64,000 bases of DNA from Maribellus sediminis (GTDB lineage: Bacteria > Bacteroidota > Bacteroidia > Bacteroidales > Prolixibacteraceae): NCBI RefSeq assembly GCF_011799805.1, contig NZ_WXUB01000007.1, forward strand, positions 62,001-126,000, given 5' to 3'. A program made the position numbers and the translations under genes. Every line of letters starts with the position of its first letter. Positions within the stretch are counted from its first letter, which is position 1. Of this stretch, positions 29,604 through 36,563 are shown piece by piece. Under the pieces are notes generated by a model. It was not told the DNA's origin. It saw only the letters and a program-made list of their open reading frames with translations, and searched no databases.

Positions 29604-29639
29604 GGCAAACTCGCTGCGATTTACAGCGAAGTGTTTGCC
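29604..29639 (+). terminator. Hairpin after the lamin-tail lipoprotein gene
   Basis: GGCAAAC plus TCGCTG (29604-29616) pair with CAGCGA and GTTTGCC (29624-29639), with a 3-nt bulge. It is a 13-bp GC-containing stem without a U-run, so it may be a stabilising or terminating hairpin. Confidence 0.5.
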
Positions 29640-29724
29640 GGATCGAAATGTTCACTTCTTATGAATTCCCCTCCTTTGGATGTTTTAATATGAATCAGGG
29701 AAAGTCAATCTCCCGTATTTTTGC

Positions 29725-29976
29725 CTTGTGCCCCTGAGGGATTGCTATTCGACCTTGAGGGATCATTATTTGCCCCACGGGGATGATGTTGAGAAAACAG
29801 GGTCTTGCTATACGCTCAATGTGGACTACCTCCCGAAAACAGGGGATTAGCTTGTGCCCCCGTGGGATTAACTTTCGAAAACGCGTGCTTGCTTTGTGCC
29901 CCAAGGGGATTGACCTGCGAAATCCGGAAATTGCTTTGTGCCCCCACACCCGTAAAAAGAGCATCCCATACAAATT
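29725..29976. repeat. 42-bp tandem repeat array 1 (six units)
   Basis: Six consecutive units begin at 29725, 29767, 29809, 29851, 29893 and 29935, each exactly 42 bp. The shared first half is close to YTTGTGCCCC followed by 2-4 bases and GGGGATT, a small inverted repeat; the second half tends to TTCGAAAAC, GGG and TTGC. Copies are degenerate (the third and the sixth most). Possibly a degenerate unit precedes at 29683. Because 42 is a multiple of 3 several frames stay open, but no convincing gene is present. 42 bp equals four helical turns, so every unit presents the same DNA face. Confidence 0.85.
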
Positions 29977-30155
29977 GAATTAGGAAACCATTCAGCGGTG
30001 ATGGGTGTTATGTATGGTACATAGCACAAAGCAATGCCTATTGGTGACTGCAAGTTCATCGAGCCGACCGTGAAGGCGTTTAAATTAGCATGGTCACTAT
30101 AGGATTGTGGAACGAAATGGGAATAATTTGTAGAAACATTAAAATATTAAAGTAA

Positions 30156-30998
30156 ATGAAAATAGGAGTAACAGGAGCAACAGGGCAGCTAGGTCGTCTT
30201 GTTGTTGAACAGCTAAAAGCAAAAACCGGAAGTGAACATATTGTAGCCCTTGTGCGCACACCTGAAAAAGCTGAAGGACTGGGAGTGGAAGTCCGGGCAT
30301 TTGATTACGAAAAACCCGACGTTTTAACTGCGTCCCTTTCAGGTATCGATCGTTTAGTGCTGATTTCAAGCAGCGAAGTTGGGCAGCGTGCGCGCCAACA
30401 CGGCAATGTTATTGAGGCAGCAAAACAGGCAGGTGTTAACTGGATCGTTTATACCAGTCTGCTTCACGCCGATACTACTTCGCTGAATTTGGCTGGAGAG
30501 CACCTGGCCACCGAACAAACACTTAAAGCATCGGGCATCGATAATACCATTTTGCGTAATGGCTGGTACACCGAAAACTATACTGGTTCGATTAAAGGAG
30601 CTTTGGCAGCCGGAGCATTTATTGGAAGCGCCGGGGATGGTAAGATTTCATCAGCCGCTCGCGCCGATTTTGCAGAAGCCGCTGCGGCAGCTATTACCGA
30701 TGAAAGCAACAAAGGACAGGTTTACGAACTGGCCGGCGAAAATGCGTACACCTTGAGCGACCTCGCTGCCGAAATCTCGAAACAAACCGGGAAGGATATC
30801 CCCTATAACAACCTACCGGAATCGGAATATGCGTCGATCTTAAAAAGCTTTGGCTTACCCGAGTTTTTTGCCGATGCCATTGCAAGTTGGGATGTATCTG
30901 CATCAAAAGGCGATTTGTTCGACGAATCAAAACAGCTCTCAAAACTGATCGGAAGGCCAACAACGCCTTTAGCTGATTCCATTGCAGCTGTTCTTTAA
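30156..30998 (+). CDS. qorB: NAD(P)H:quinone oxidoreductase, QOR2/YtfG type
   Basis: 280-residue NmrA-like atypical short-chain dehydrogenase. Rossmann glycine motif GVTGATGQLGRLV at the N-terminus, then SSSEVGQRARQHGNVIEAAK, YTSLLHADTTSLNLAGEHLATE, LRNGWYTENY, AGDGKISSAARADFAEAAAAA, YELAGENAYTLSDLAAEISKQ and ASKGDLFDESKQLSKLIGRP. As far as I recall the E. coli YtfG (QOR2) sequence, the match runs end to end and is unusually close for different phyla, which could reflect transfer. The E. coli enzyme reduces quinones with NADPH. It stands alone between two tandem repeat arrays. Confidence 0.9.
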   Translation: MKIGVTGATGQLGRLVVEQLKAKTGSEHIVALVRTPEKAEGLGVEVRAFDYEKPDVLTASLSGIDRLVLISSSEVGQRARQHGNVIEAAKQAGVNWIVYTSLLHADTTSLNLAGEHLATEQTLKASGIDNTILRNGWYTENYTGSIKGALAAGAFIGSAGDGKISSAARADFAEAAAAAITDESNKGQVYELAGENAYTLSDLAAEISKQTGKDIPYNNLPESEYASILKSFGLPEFFADAIASWDVSASKGDLFDESKQLSKLIGRPTTPLADSIAAVL

Positions 30999-31029
30999 TC
31001 TAATTCCGGAGTGCAGAAAGACCATTCTC

Positions 31030-31211
31030 CTTGGAATCATAGAGATTCTCATTAGCAGCAAAGTAATTCCATAGAGAATTCCTATGATTCTCATTCGAAA
31101 ATAGATAATTCCACATAGAATGATAGGGATTCTCTTTAGCAGTATAGCAATTCGTTAGAGAATCTCTATCATTCTGTAGCGCAGCAGGATAATTCCATAC
31201 AGAATGAGGAC
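31030..31211. repeat. 42-bp tandem repeat array 2
   Basis: Four full units begin at 31044, 31086, 31128 and 31170, each exactly 42 bp, with degenerate edges on both sides. The unit approximates GATTCTCATTAGCAG, six variable bases, AATTCCATAGAGAAT and CTAT. GAGAAT and the next unit's ATTCTC form an inverted repeat across each unit boundary (for example 31074-31092). Sequence is unrelated to array 1, yet period and palindromic layout are the same. It lies directly after the qorB stop. Confidence 0.82.
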
Positions 31212-31519
31212 ATCGCATGAGGGAATAGTTTTTCCTCGTCGCTCCAGTAGAGGGGGAATCAAAGGGGAATGACCACCCAATTTCGCTGTTAACCGTTTCG
31301 GGCAATAAAAAAGGCCAGGCCATTCACGACCTGCTTGTTAAATCGGTAGTGATTTACAAAGCATAAAAACGTTTGCCGATCCTAATAAAAAACATCCGCG
31401 AATACTTCTTTAATTTTCTCAGCTTTAGGTTGCGCTACCATCAGTTCAACTGAACAAAACGCATTCAAATTCTTTTTGTATTTTGGCTGATCTAATTTTG
31501 AGATCAATTAATAGCCAAA
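31212..31519. other. Intergenic region between array 2 and membrane protein gene
   Basis: About 300 bases without a convincing gene. It ends in a nested inverted repeat (31481-31520) that reaches the start codon of the next gene. AAAACGCATT at 31456-31465 is also complementary to AATGCGTTTT at 31519-31528. Confidence 0.5.
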
Positions 31520-31520
31520 A
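31481..31520 (+). promoter_or_regulatory. Hairpin reaching the start codon of the 31520 gene
   Basis: TTTTGGCT (31481-31488) and GATCT (31489-31493) pair with AGATC (31501-31505) and AGCCAAAA (31513-31520), leaving a 7-nt bulge. The last pairs include the A of the ATG, so the fold would cover the ribosome landing site. Functional effect is inference. Confidence 0.4.
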
Positions 31521-32176
31521 TGCGTTTTCACCAAATTCTCACCCTTGTTGCAGTTTCTCAAGCATTATTCTTTGGAGTTCTGTTTTACAAATACCTCAAC
31601 AAGGCCTTAAAAGTTGTTTTTGCTTTTGTATCCATGGCCGTTATATCTGAATTTTCTGCTCAAATAATCATCCATCTCTTTAAAGGAACAACTATCTGGA
31701 AAACCCACTTTTATGTAATGTTTGAATTCTTTTTCTGGGCCTTGTTTTTCTGGTATTTGATGAAACCATTCGTAAATAAAAATTTATACTGGCTGGTAGT
31801 AACTGTATTTGAAATTTACTGCATTGTGAATATAATTTTTATTCAGGGTTTAAATGAATATCCAACAACACGGGCAATTGAAAGTATCCTAATGATCGTG
31901 TTGTCCATTCTTACTTTTTACAGAATCATGGTAGAAGGCAAAATAGACAAGCTAAGAAACGAACCTGTTATTTGGATCAACTCAGCTGTACTGCTTTATT
32001 TCGCGAGTAGCATATTTTTTCATTTAGTGTTTAATGTGCTTTTAGTTAAAGATGTTGAGTTTCTCAAAAAATCGGGGTACCTGTTTATAGCTGTCAATGT
32101 TGCATTTTATGCGCTGCTTTCAATTAGTTTTTACCTGCAAAAAGTAAAGGCACCGGAAGCACAAAAACCACGATAA
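31520..32176 (+). CDS. Multi-span membrane protein, unknown function
   Basis: 218 residues with six to seven hydrophobic spans (LTLVAVSQALFFGVLFY, VVFAFVSMAVISEFSAQIII, VMFEFFFWALFFWYLM, YWLVVTVFEIYCIVNIIFI, SILMIVLSILTFYRIM, WINSAVLLYFASSIFFHLVF, LFIAVNVAFYALLSISFYL) and a short charged C-terminus. Small seven-span proteins of this kind occur in Bacteroidota, often near sensory genes, but no sensor kinase is adjacent here. I do not recognise a named family. The ATG is overlapped by a possible mRNA hairpin. Confidence 0.78.
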   Translation: MRFHQILTLVAVSQALFFGVLFYKYLNKALKVVFAFVSMAVISEFSAQIIIHLFKGTTIWKTHFYVMFEFFFWALFFWYLMKPFVNKNLYWLVVTVFEIYCIVNIIFIQGLNEYPTTRAIESILMIVLSILTFYRIMVEGKIDKLRNEPVIWINSAVLLYFASSIFFHLVFNVLLVKDVEFLKKSGYLFIAVNVAFYALLSISFYLQKVKAPEAQKPR

Positions 32177-32266
32177 TTTCCACTTTCCTCACACAATGTC
32201 TCCATTCGGTTTTGCGGACTTCCATACTTCATATATATTTACTTCCGGCTAAGAACACCTGAAAAT

Positions 32267-34360
32267 ATGAAACCAAAACTACTACTGTACCTGCTTGTTT
32301 TTGCTTTTACTGCATGCCACCAGGTTGATCCGCCACAACCTTACGGCGCCCTTCCATCGGTAGCCCAGCTGGCCTGGCACGAAATGGAATATTTTAGCCT
32401 GGTTTGTTACGGTTTGAATACGTATACCGAAGAAGAATGGGCCTACGGAGATGTAGATCCCGGTTTGTTCAACCCTTCGGATCTGAATACCGACCAGTGG
32501 GCACAAACTGCCAGCGAAGCCGGAATGAAAGGACTGATTCTGGTAGCCAAGCACCACGACGGCTTTTGCCTCTGGCCAAGCCAATACACCGATTATTCGG
32601 TAAAAGCTACACCGTGGAAAAACGGAGCAGGCGATGTCTTGGGCGACCTGGCGCAATCGTGTAAAAAATACGGTCTCAAACTCGGTGTTTATCTTTCGCC
32701 CTGGGACCGAAACCATGCCGAATACGGCCGCCCGGAATATGTGAATTATTACTACAGGCAACTGGAGGAACTGCTGACGAGTTACGGTGATATTTTTGAA
32801 TTCTGGATTGACGGAGCCAACGGGGGAACCGGTTATTACGGCGGAGCCAACGAGCGCCGGAACATCGATGCAAAAAACTATTACGGCTACGATTCCATTT
32901 TTTCGATTGTAGAAAAGTACCAGCCTAATGCGGTTATTTTTAGCGACATCGGTCCGGGGACGCGCTGGGTAGGAAATGAAGATGGCATTGGCGGCGAAAC
33001 CAACTGGAACACGATCAGTCCGGGAGATAAAGTTCCGGGAGTGTCCGACAGCGAATATGTTAAAAAGCTATCGACCGGCGAAGAGGGCGGCGCAAAGTGG
33101 ATACCGGCCGAAGTGAACACCACGCTGTTGTGGCCCAAAGCCTGGTATTACCACACCGGTCAGCCGGTGCGCAGTCTGGGCAACCTGATGGACCTTTATT
33201 ACACCTCGGTGGGACGTGGTTCGCCTCTGAATCTTGGCCTGGCCATTGCACCCAGCGGTCTTGTTCGCAAAGCCGACAGACGAGCCTTGCTGAAATTCGG
33301 AGAACAGGTAAAACGCGAGTTTGACAGCAACCTGCTCGAACAGGCCAGAATCAAAGCAGATAATGACCGTGGCACTAAATTCAACTCCGGTTTGATCGCC
33401 GACAAGAATAATGAAACGTATTGGGCAACTTCTGACGGCGTAAACTCTGCCACGCTTGAATTTGATTTTGGAAAACCTACCGTATTTAACCGATTACTGC
33501 TACAGGAATACATCGCCCTCGGACAGCGGGTGGATAGTTTTTCCTTAGAAATTGAGAAAGACGGAAAGTTTGTGGAGATTGCCCATGGAACAACGATTGG
33601 CTACAAACGGCTGCTGCGGTTTGATGAAGTAAGCACCCAAAAGGCAAGGCTGAAACTCAGCACAAAAGCTCCCTGTTTGATGCTTTCGAATGCAGGAATT
33701 TACCATGCACCTGCTTTGGTACCCGATCCGCTTCCCGAAGTTGACCTGCAGGGGAATCTGAGCTTTGCGTCAACCGATGGCATTTCCATATACTATGCTT
33801 TAGGAGAAGATCCCGACTCAGCGGATTTCAAAAAATATACACCACCGCTTGCAATTCCTGAAGGAGGAAAACTGCACTGCTTTGCACAAGATGATAAAAC
33901 AGGATTTCGAACCGAAGTAATTACACAAGAATTTGGTGTTGCACGCAAGAACTGGAAGGTAATTTCTGTTGACGGGCAAATCCCTCAGGAAAGTAAACTC
34001 GCCATTGATAACGATACAAAAAGCTTTCTGATCAGCGAGGAAGAAAAGTCGAAACATCCGCACGAAATAGTCATCGACATGGCAAGGCCGACCAACATTA
34101 GCGCATTTTCGTATTTGGCCCGGCAGGACGGTGAAAAGGAAGGGATCATTTACGAATACGAATTCCTGTGCAGTGCAGATGGCAGCAACTGGAATTTAAT
34201 GGCCTCGGGAACTTTCAGTAATATTGAAAACAATCCGAACAGACGAATTGTAAGGTTTGATGAAAAAGTGACTGCCCGCTACCTGAAAATGCGATCATTG
34301 TCGGATGTGAGACAAAGCGGCAAAGCAAGCTGGGCAGAAGTGGAAGTTTTTGCAGATTAA
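32267..34360 (+). CDS. Alpha-L-fucosidase (GH29) lipoprotein with discoidin-like domains
   Basis: 697 residues with a lipobox FAFTAC (Cys17). The TIM-barrel GH29 catalytic domain (about 30-350) carries AKHHDGFCLWPSQYTDY, the nucleophile Asp182 in FEFWIDGANGG and the PGTRWVGNEDG segment. Two C-terminal beta-sandwiches of F5/8 (discoidin) type follow, one at about 375-480 (TYWATSDGVNSATLEFDFG) and one at about 570-697 (ending RYLKMRSLSD ... WAEVEVFAD), separated by a chitobiase-like linker. It removes terminal fucose from glycans; the arrangement fits GH29 subfamily B, which prefers branched alpha-1,3/1,4 linkages (inference). It stands alone. Confidence 0.93.
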   Translation: MKPKLLLYLLVFAFTACHQVDPPQPYGALPSVAQLAWHEMEYFSLVCYGLNTYTEEEWAYGDVDPGLFNPSDLNTDQWAQTASEAGMKGLILVAKHHDGFCLWPSQYTDYSVKATPWKNGAGDVLGDLAQSCKKYGLKLGVYLSPWDRNHAEYGRPEYVNYYYRQLEELLTSYGDIFEFWIDGANGGTGYYGGANERRNIDAKNYYGYDSIFSIVEKYQPNAVIFSDIGPGTRWVGNEDGIGGETNWNTISPGDKVPGVSDSEYVKKLSTGEEGGAKWIPAEVNTTLLWPKAWYYHTGQPVRSLGNLMDLYYTSVGRGSPLNLGLAIAPSGLVRKADRRALLKFGEQVKREFDSNLLEQARIKADNDRGTKFNSGLIADKNNETYWATSDGVNSATLEFDFGKPTVFNRLLLQEYIALGQRVDSFSLEIEKDGKFVEIAHGTTIGYKRLLRFDEVSTQKARLKLSTKAPCLMLSNAGIYHAPALVPDPLPEVDLQGNLSFASTDGISIYYALGEDPDSADFKKYTPPLAIPEGGKLHCFAQDDKTGFRTEVITQEFGVARKNWKVISVDGQIPQESKLAIDNDTKSFLISEEEKSKHPHEIVIDMARPTNISAFSYLARQDGEKEGIIYEYEFLCSADGSNWNLMASGTFSNIENNPNRRIVRFDEKVTARYLKMRSLSDVRQSGKASWAEVEVFAD

Positions 34361-34466
34361 TAAAAGGGATGACAATCTAAATAGAGGACACCTGGAGTTA
34401 AAAGAAAAAGCCGAAAAATAACACGAGTCCATTTACCGGTAAATCGAGAAAGGCTAATTTTACAGG

Positions 34467-34946
34467 ATGAATTCCAACTCCAACACCATCACTATCTCCG
34501 CCGCTTCTGCAATGGATGTGGAAGCCATCCTCGCCTTATTTGTCGACACCATCAATACCGTGTGCGCCAAAGATTACACGCCCGAACAGCGTGCTGTCTG
34601 GACCGCCGGAGCACAAAACACCGAGCGCTGGTTAAAGAAACTCGAACAACACTATTTTATAGTTGCACGGCTGGAAGAAACGCTCGTCGGTTTTGCCTCG
34701 CTCGAAAATAACTACATCGATTTTCTTTTTGTGCACAAGGATTTTCAGAACCGTGGGATTGCCAGAAATTTATATAAGGGACTACTGCAAAAAGCCTTCG
34801 AAACGAATGTAGAAACACTAACTTCGGATGTAAGTCTCACTGCCCGCCCCTTTTTCGAAAAAATGGGTTTTGTAGTCATCCGCAAACAGGACAATCCCAC
34901 ACGCGGTGTAAATCTTACCAATTTCAGAATGGAGTTGAAGCTGTGA
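34467..34946 (+). CDS. GNAT family N-acetyltransferase
   Basis: 159 residues with the GNAT fold. The acetyl-CoA binding loop is in FVHKDFQNRGIARNLYKGLL (R/Q-x-x-G-x-A type), followed by the typical beta-5/alpha-4 region TLTSDVSLTARPFFEKMGFVVI. It resembles the YafP-like small-molecule acetyltransferases of Bacteroidota and Proteobacteria. Substrate unknown. It lies between the fucosidase and a lipoprotein gene and ends about 20 bases before a promoter-like stretch. Confidence 0.87.
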   Translation: MNSNSNTITISAASAMDVEAILALFVDTINTVCAKDYTPEQRAVWTAGAQNTERWLKKLEQHYFIVARLEETLVGFASLENNYIDFLFVHKDFQNRGIARNLYKGLLQKAFETNVETLTSDVSLTARPFFEKMGFVVIRKQDNPTRGVNLTNFRMELKL

Positions 34947-35004
34947 ACTGAGAGACGAAAGTGAGGTATGAGACGTTTGCCGTTTCGCCCAAACAAATTT
35001 CTTT

Positions 35005-35012
35005 TACTTTTG
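35005..35012 (+). promoter_or_regulatory. -7 element before the lipoprotein-DoxDA pair
   Basis: TACTTTTG fits TAnnTTTG exactly and lies 12 bp before the ATG at 35025; a TTTG sits at 34976-34979, 25 bp upstream, slightly far for a -33 element. It supports the start at 35025 over the in-frame ATG at 34968. Confidence 0.45.
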
Positions 35013-35024
35013 TTTCAGGTGACA

Positions 35025-35399
35025 ATGGTACGCAAACAAGCATATTTTCGATGGGTCAAACACCTTACACTGGTGTTGCTGGCGTTATTTTCACTGGCTT
35101 CGTGCTCGGTGAAAGAACCTGTTTTTCGGGCCATCGGTGTTGATTACCTAAAGCCATTAAACAAAACAAAGGTCTCGCAGAATTTCGAACACAACTGCAA
35201 TACTTCGCCTGACGATTACCTGCAAAGCGGCACCGTTCAGCATCCCGACAATAAGTTGTTAGCTGCAACAAACATGGTAAACGATGTGGCTGAGCCAGCA
35301 GTTTCCGGCTTTGAACCCGTGTTTTCGGGCGAGCTTGTTTCCAGTAAAAACATACCGTTTTACATCCTTTACAAACGATTAAAATTCGACATGGTGTAA
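35025..35399 (+). CDS. Small lipoprotein preceding DoxDA
   Basis: 124 residues from the ATG at 35025, with a long basic n-region, hydrophobic core (HLTLVLLALFSLASC) and lipidated Cys27. The mature sequence has two further cysteines (HNCNTS is one) and no recognised domain; a stretch GTVQHPDNKLLAATN looks loop-like. It lies 63 bp before the thiosulfate:quinone oxidoreductase gene on the same strand, so the two may be cotranscribed and the lipoprotein could assist it, but this is inference. A longer form from 34968 would overlap the promoter-like element. Confidence 0.62.
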   Translation: MVRKQAYFRWVKHLTLVLLALFSLASCSVKEPVFRAIGVDYLKPLNKTKVSQNFEHNCNTSPDDYLQSGTVQHPDNKLLAATNMVNDVAEPAVSGFEPVFSGELVSSKNIPFYILYKRLKFDMV

Positions 35400-35462
35400 C
35401 CAAAACACCACCACTCAGCACACACTTTTGTCAATTTTAATAACCGTAAAATCATTTTCAGA

Positions 35463-36482
35463 ATGAATATTCATGCGAATAAACCGGCAGGTATGGCCGG
35501 ACTTTTCACCTTATCGCTCCGGCTGGTAGTTGGCTGGACCTATTTTTCAGCCTTCTGGCGCCGGGTAATTCTTGTCGATAAATTAAACCCGGATGCAGCC
35601 GGCTATATCGGCGAGAAATTCAACCACTTTTTACCCAACGCACTGGGGATAAAACCTATTATTGAGCACCTCGTCACCCACCCCGAACAATTGTGGCTAG
35701 CCATGGTGATTTTTACCATAATCGAAGCCATCGTGGGGCTTTTTATCATGCTGGGCTTTTTTACCCGCCTGATGAGCATTGGCGTTTTTGGCCTGGCCGC
35801 CGGAATCCTGCTCGGTTCGGGCTGGATCGGTACCACCTGCCTCGACGAATGGCAAATCGGAGTACTTGGAATTGCCGCCGGATTTACCTTGTTTTTTAGC
35901 GGTAGCGGTGCTTTTTCATTCGATCAGTGGCTGATAAACAAAAAGCTAAAATTCACCCAAAGTAAATGGTTTGTCTGGCTCGGATCGGGCGAACTTCCAA
36001 TTAAAAATATCAAGCTGCCTGTACTTGCCGGTTCACTGGCAATTTTACTGCTGACACTTTTCACCAACCAGGTTTTTCACGGTGGTGTTTTTGGAAAACT
36101 TCATAACAAATCGGTAAAACCAAAGATCGAAATCAGCAATGCCGGGATTGAAAACAACATCCTGCAATTTCAGATTTACCGTACCGAAGGCGTGGATGTT
36201 TACGGCTCGTTTTTAATCGGAATTCAGCTGAGCGATGCGGAAGGAAACATTCTGTTTAAACGAAACGGAGACCAGCTGGCCGGCTTTCCTGTCGATCAAA
36301 TCAACAATTATTATGTGGCAATAGTGAAACCGGGCAAACACAGTTTGGTGGTTCCGCTGGGTGCAAAAGCCGATCTGGCTATCGAATTAGGAGGAGTCAA
36401 TTTGAAAAACAATCAGCAATACACCTTAAAACTCGTTGATATCAGCGGATTGGAATGGGTGACTGCGATTAACCTGCACTAA
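35463..36482 (+). CDS. DoxD-DoxA fusion, thiosulfate:quinone oxidoreductase
   Basis: 339 residues. Residues about 1-165 form the DoxD membrane domain (LFTLSLRLVVGWTYFSAFWR, FTIIEAIVGLFIMLGFFTRL, GLAAGILLGSGWIGTTCLDEW, GVLGIAAGFTLFFSGSGAFS). After a fifth span near 185 comes a DoxA-like extracytoplasmic beta domain (about 210-339: KIEISNAGIENNILQFQIYR ... HSLVVPLGAKADLAIELGG). In Acidianus the two are separate subunits that oxidise thiosulfate to tetrathionate with quinone reduction; fused forms are known in Bacteroidota. Function is by homology; no other sulfur gene is near. Confidence 0.85.
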   Translation: MNIHANKPAGMAGLFTLSLRLVVGWTYFSAFWRRVILVDKLNPDAAGYIGEKFNHFLPNALGIKPIIEHLVTHPEQLWLAMVIFTIIEAIVGLFIMLGFFTRLMSIGVFGLAAGILLGSGWIGTTCLDEWQIGVLGIAAGFTLFFSGSGAFSFDQWLINKKLKFTQSKWFVWLGSGELPIKNIKLPVLAGSLAILLLTLFTNQVFHGGVFGKLHNKSVKPKIEISNAGIENNILQFQIYRTEGVDVYGSFLIGIQLSDAEGNILFKRNGDQLAGFPVDQINNYYVAIVKPGKHSLVVPLGAKADLAIELGGVNLKNNQQYTLKLVDISGLEWVTAINLH

Positions 36483-36488
36483 ATACAA

Positions 36489-36540
36489 CAGGGGAGGCTG
36501 TTCCAAAAGTTGGATTCAACTTTTAATCCGGCCTCCCCTG
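36489..36540 (+). terminator. Long hairpin between convergent genes
   Basis: CAGGGGAGGC (36489-36498) pairs with GCCTCCCCTG (36531-36540), enclosing a second stem AAAAGTTG/CAACTTTT (36505-36524). It begins 7 bp after the DoxDA stop and ends 24 bp before the convergent gene's stop. There is no U-run, but stability is high. Confidence 0.65.
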
Positions 36541-36563
36541 AATTACGGTTTTAAACAAGCTTG

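Noticed and set aside
29695-29973. Minus-strand ORF of 92 residues over array 1 with 14-residue repeats (GHK...FR..IP)
   Set aside because: 42 is a multiple of 3, so one open unit keeps the whole array open; plus-strand frames are open too, and there is no signal peptide, start context or codon bias. Treated as repeat DNA.
31044-31211. Possible CRISPR array
   Set aside because: Units are degenerate throughout, there is no constant repeat with unique spacers, and no cas gene is present.
31000-31323. Minus-strand ORF of 107 residues over array 2 (HSMWNY..NEN repeats)
   Set aside because: Same reason: periodic openness without coding evidence; it also runs antisense against the end of qorB's intergenic region.
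27868-34360. Polysaccharide utilization locus (GH43, GH29, lamin-tail lipoprotein)
   Set aside because: No SusC/SusD pair, no hybrid two-component or ECF/anti-sigma gene, and the glycosidases are separated by unrelated genes.
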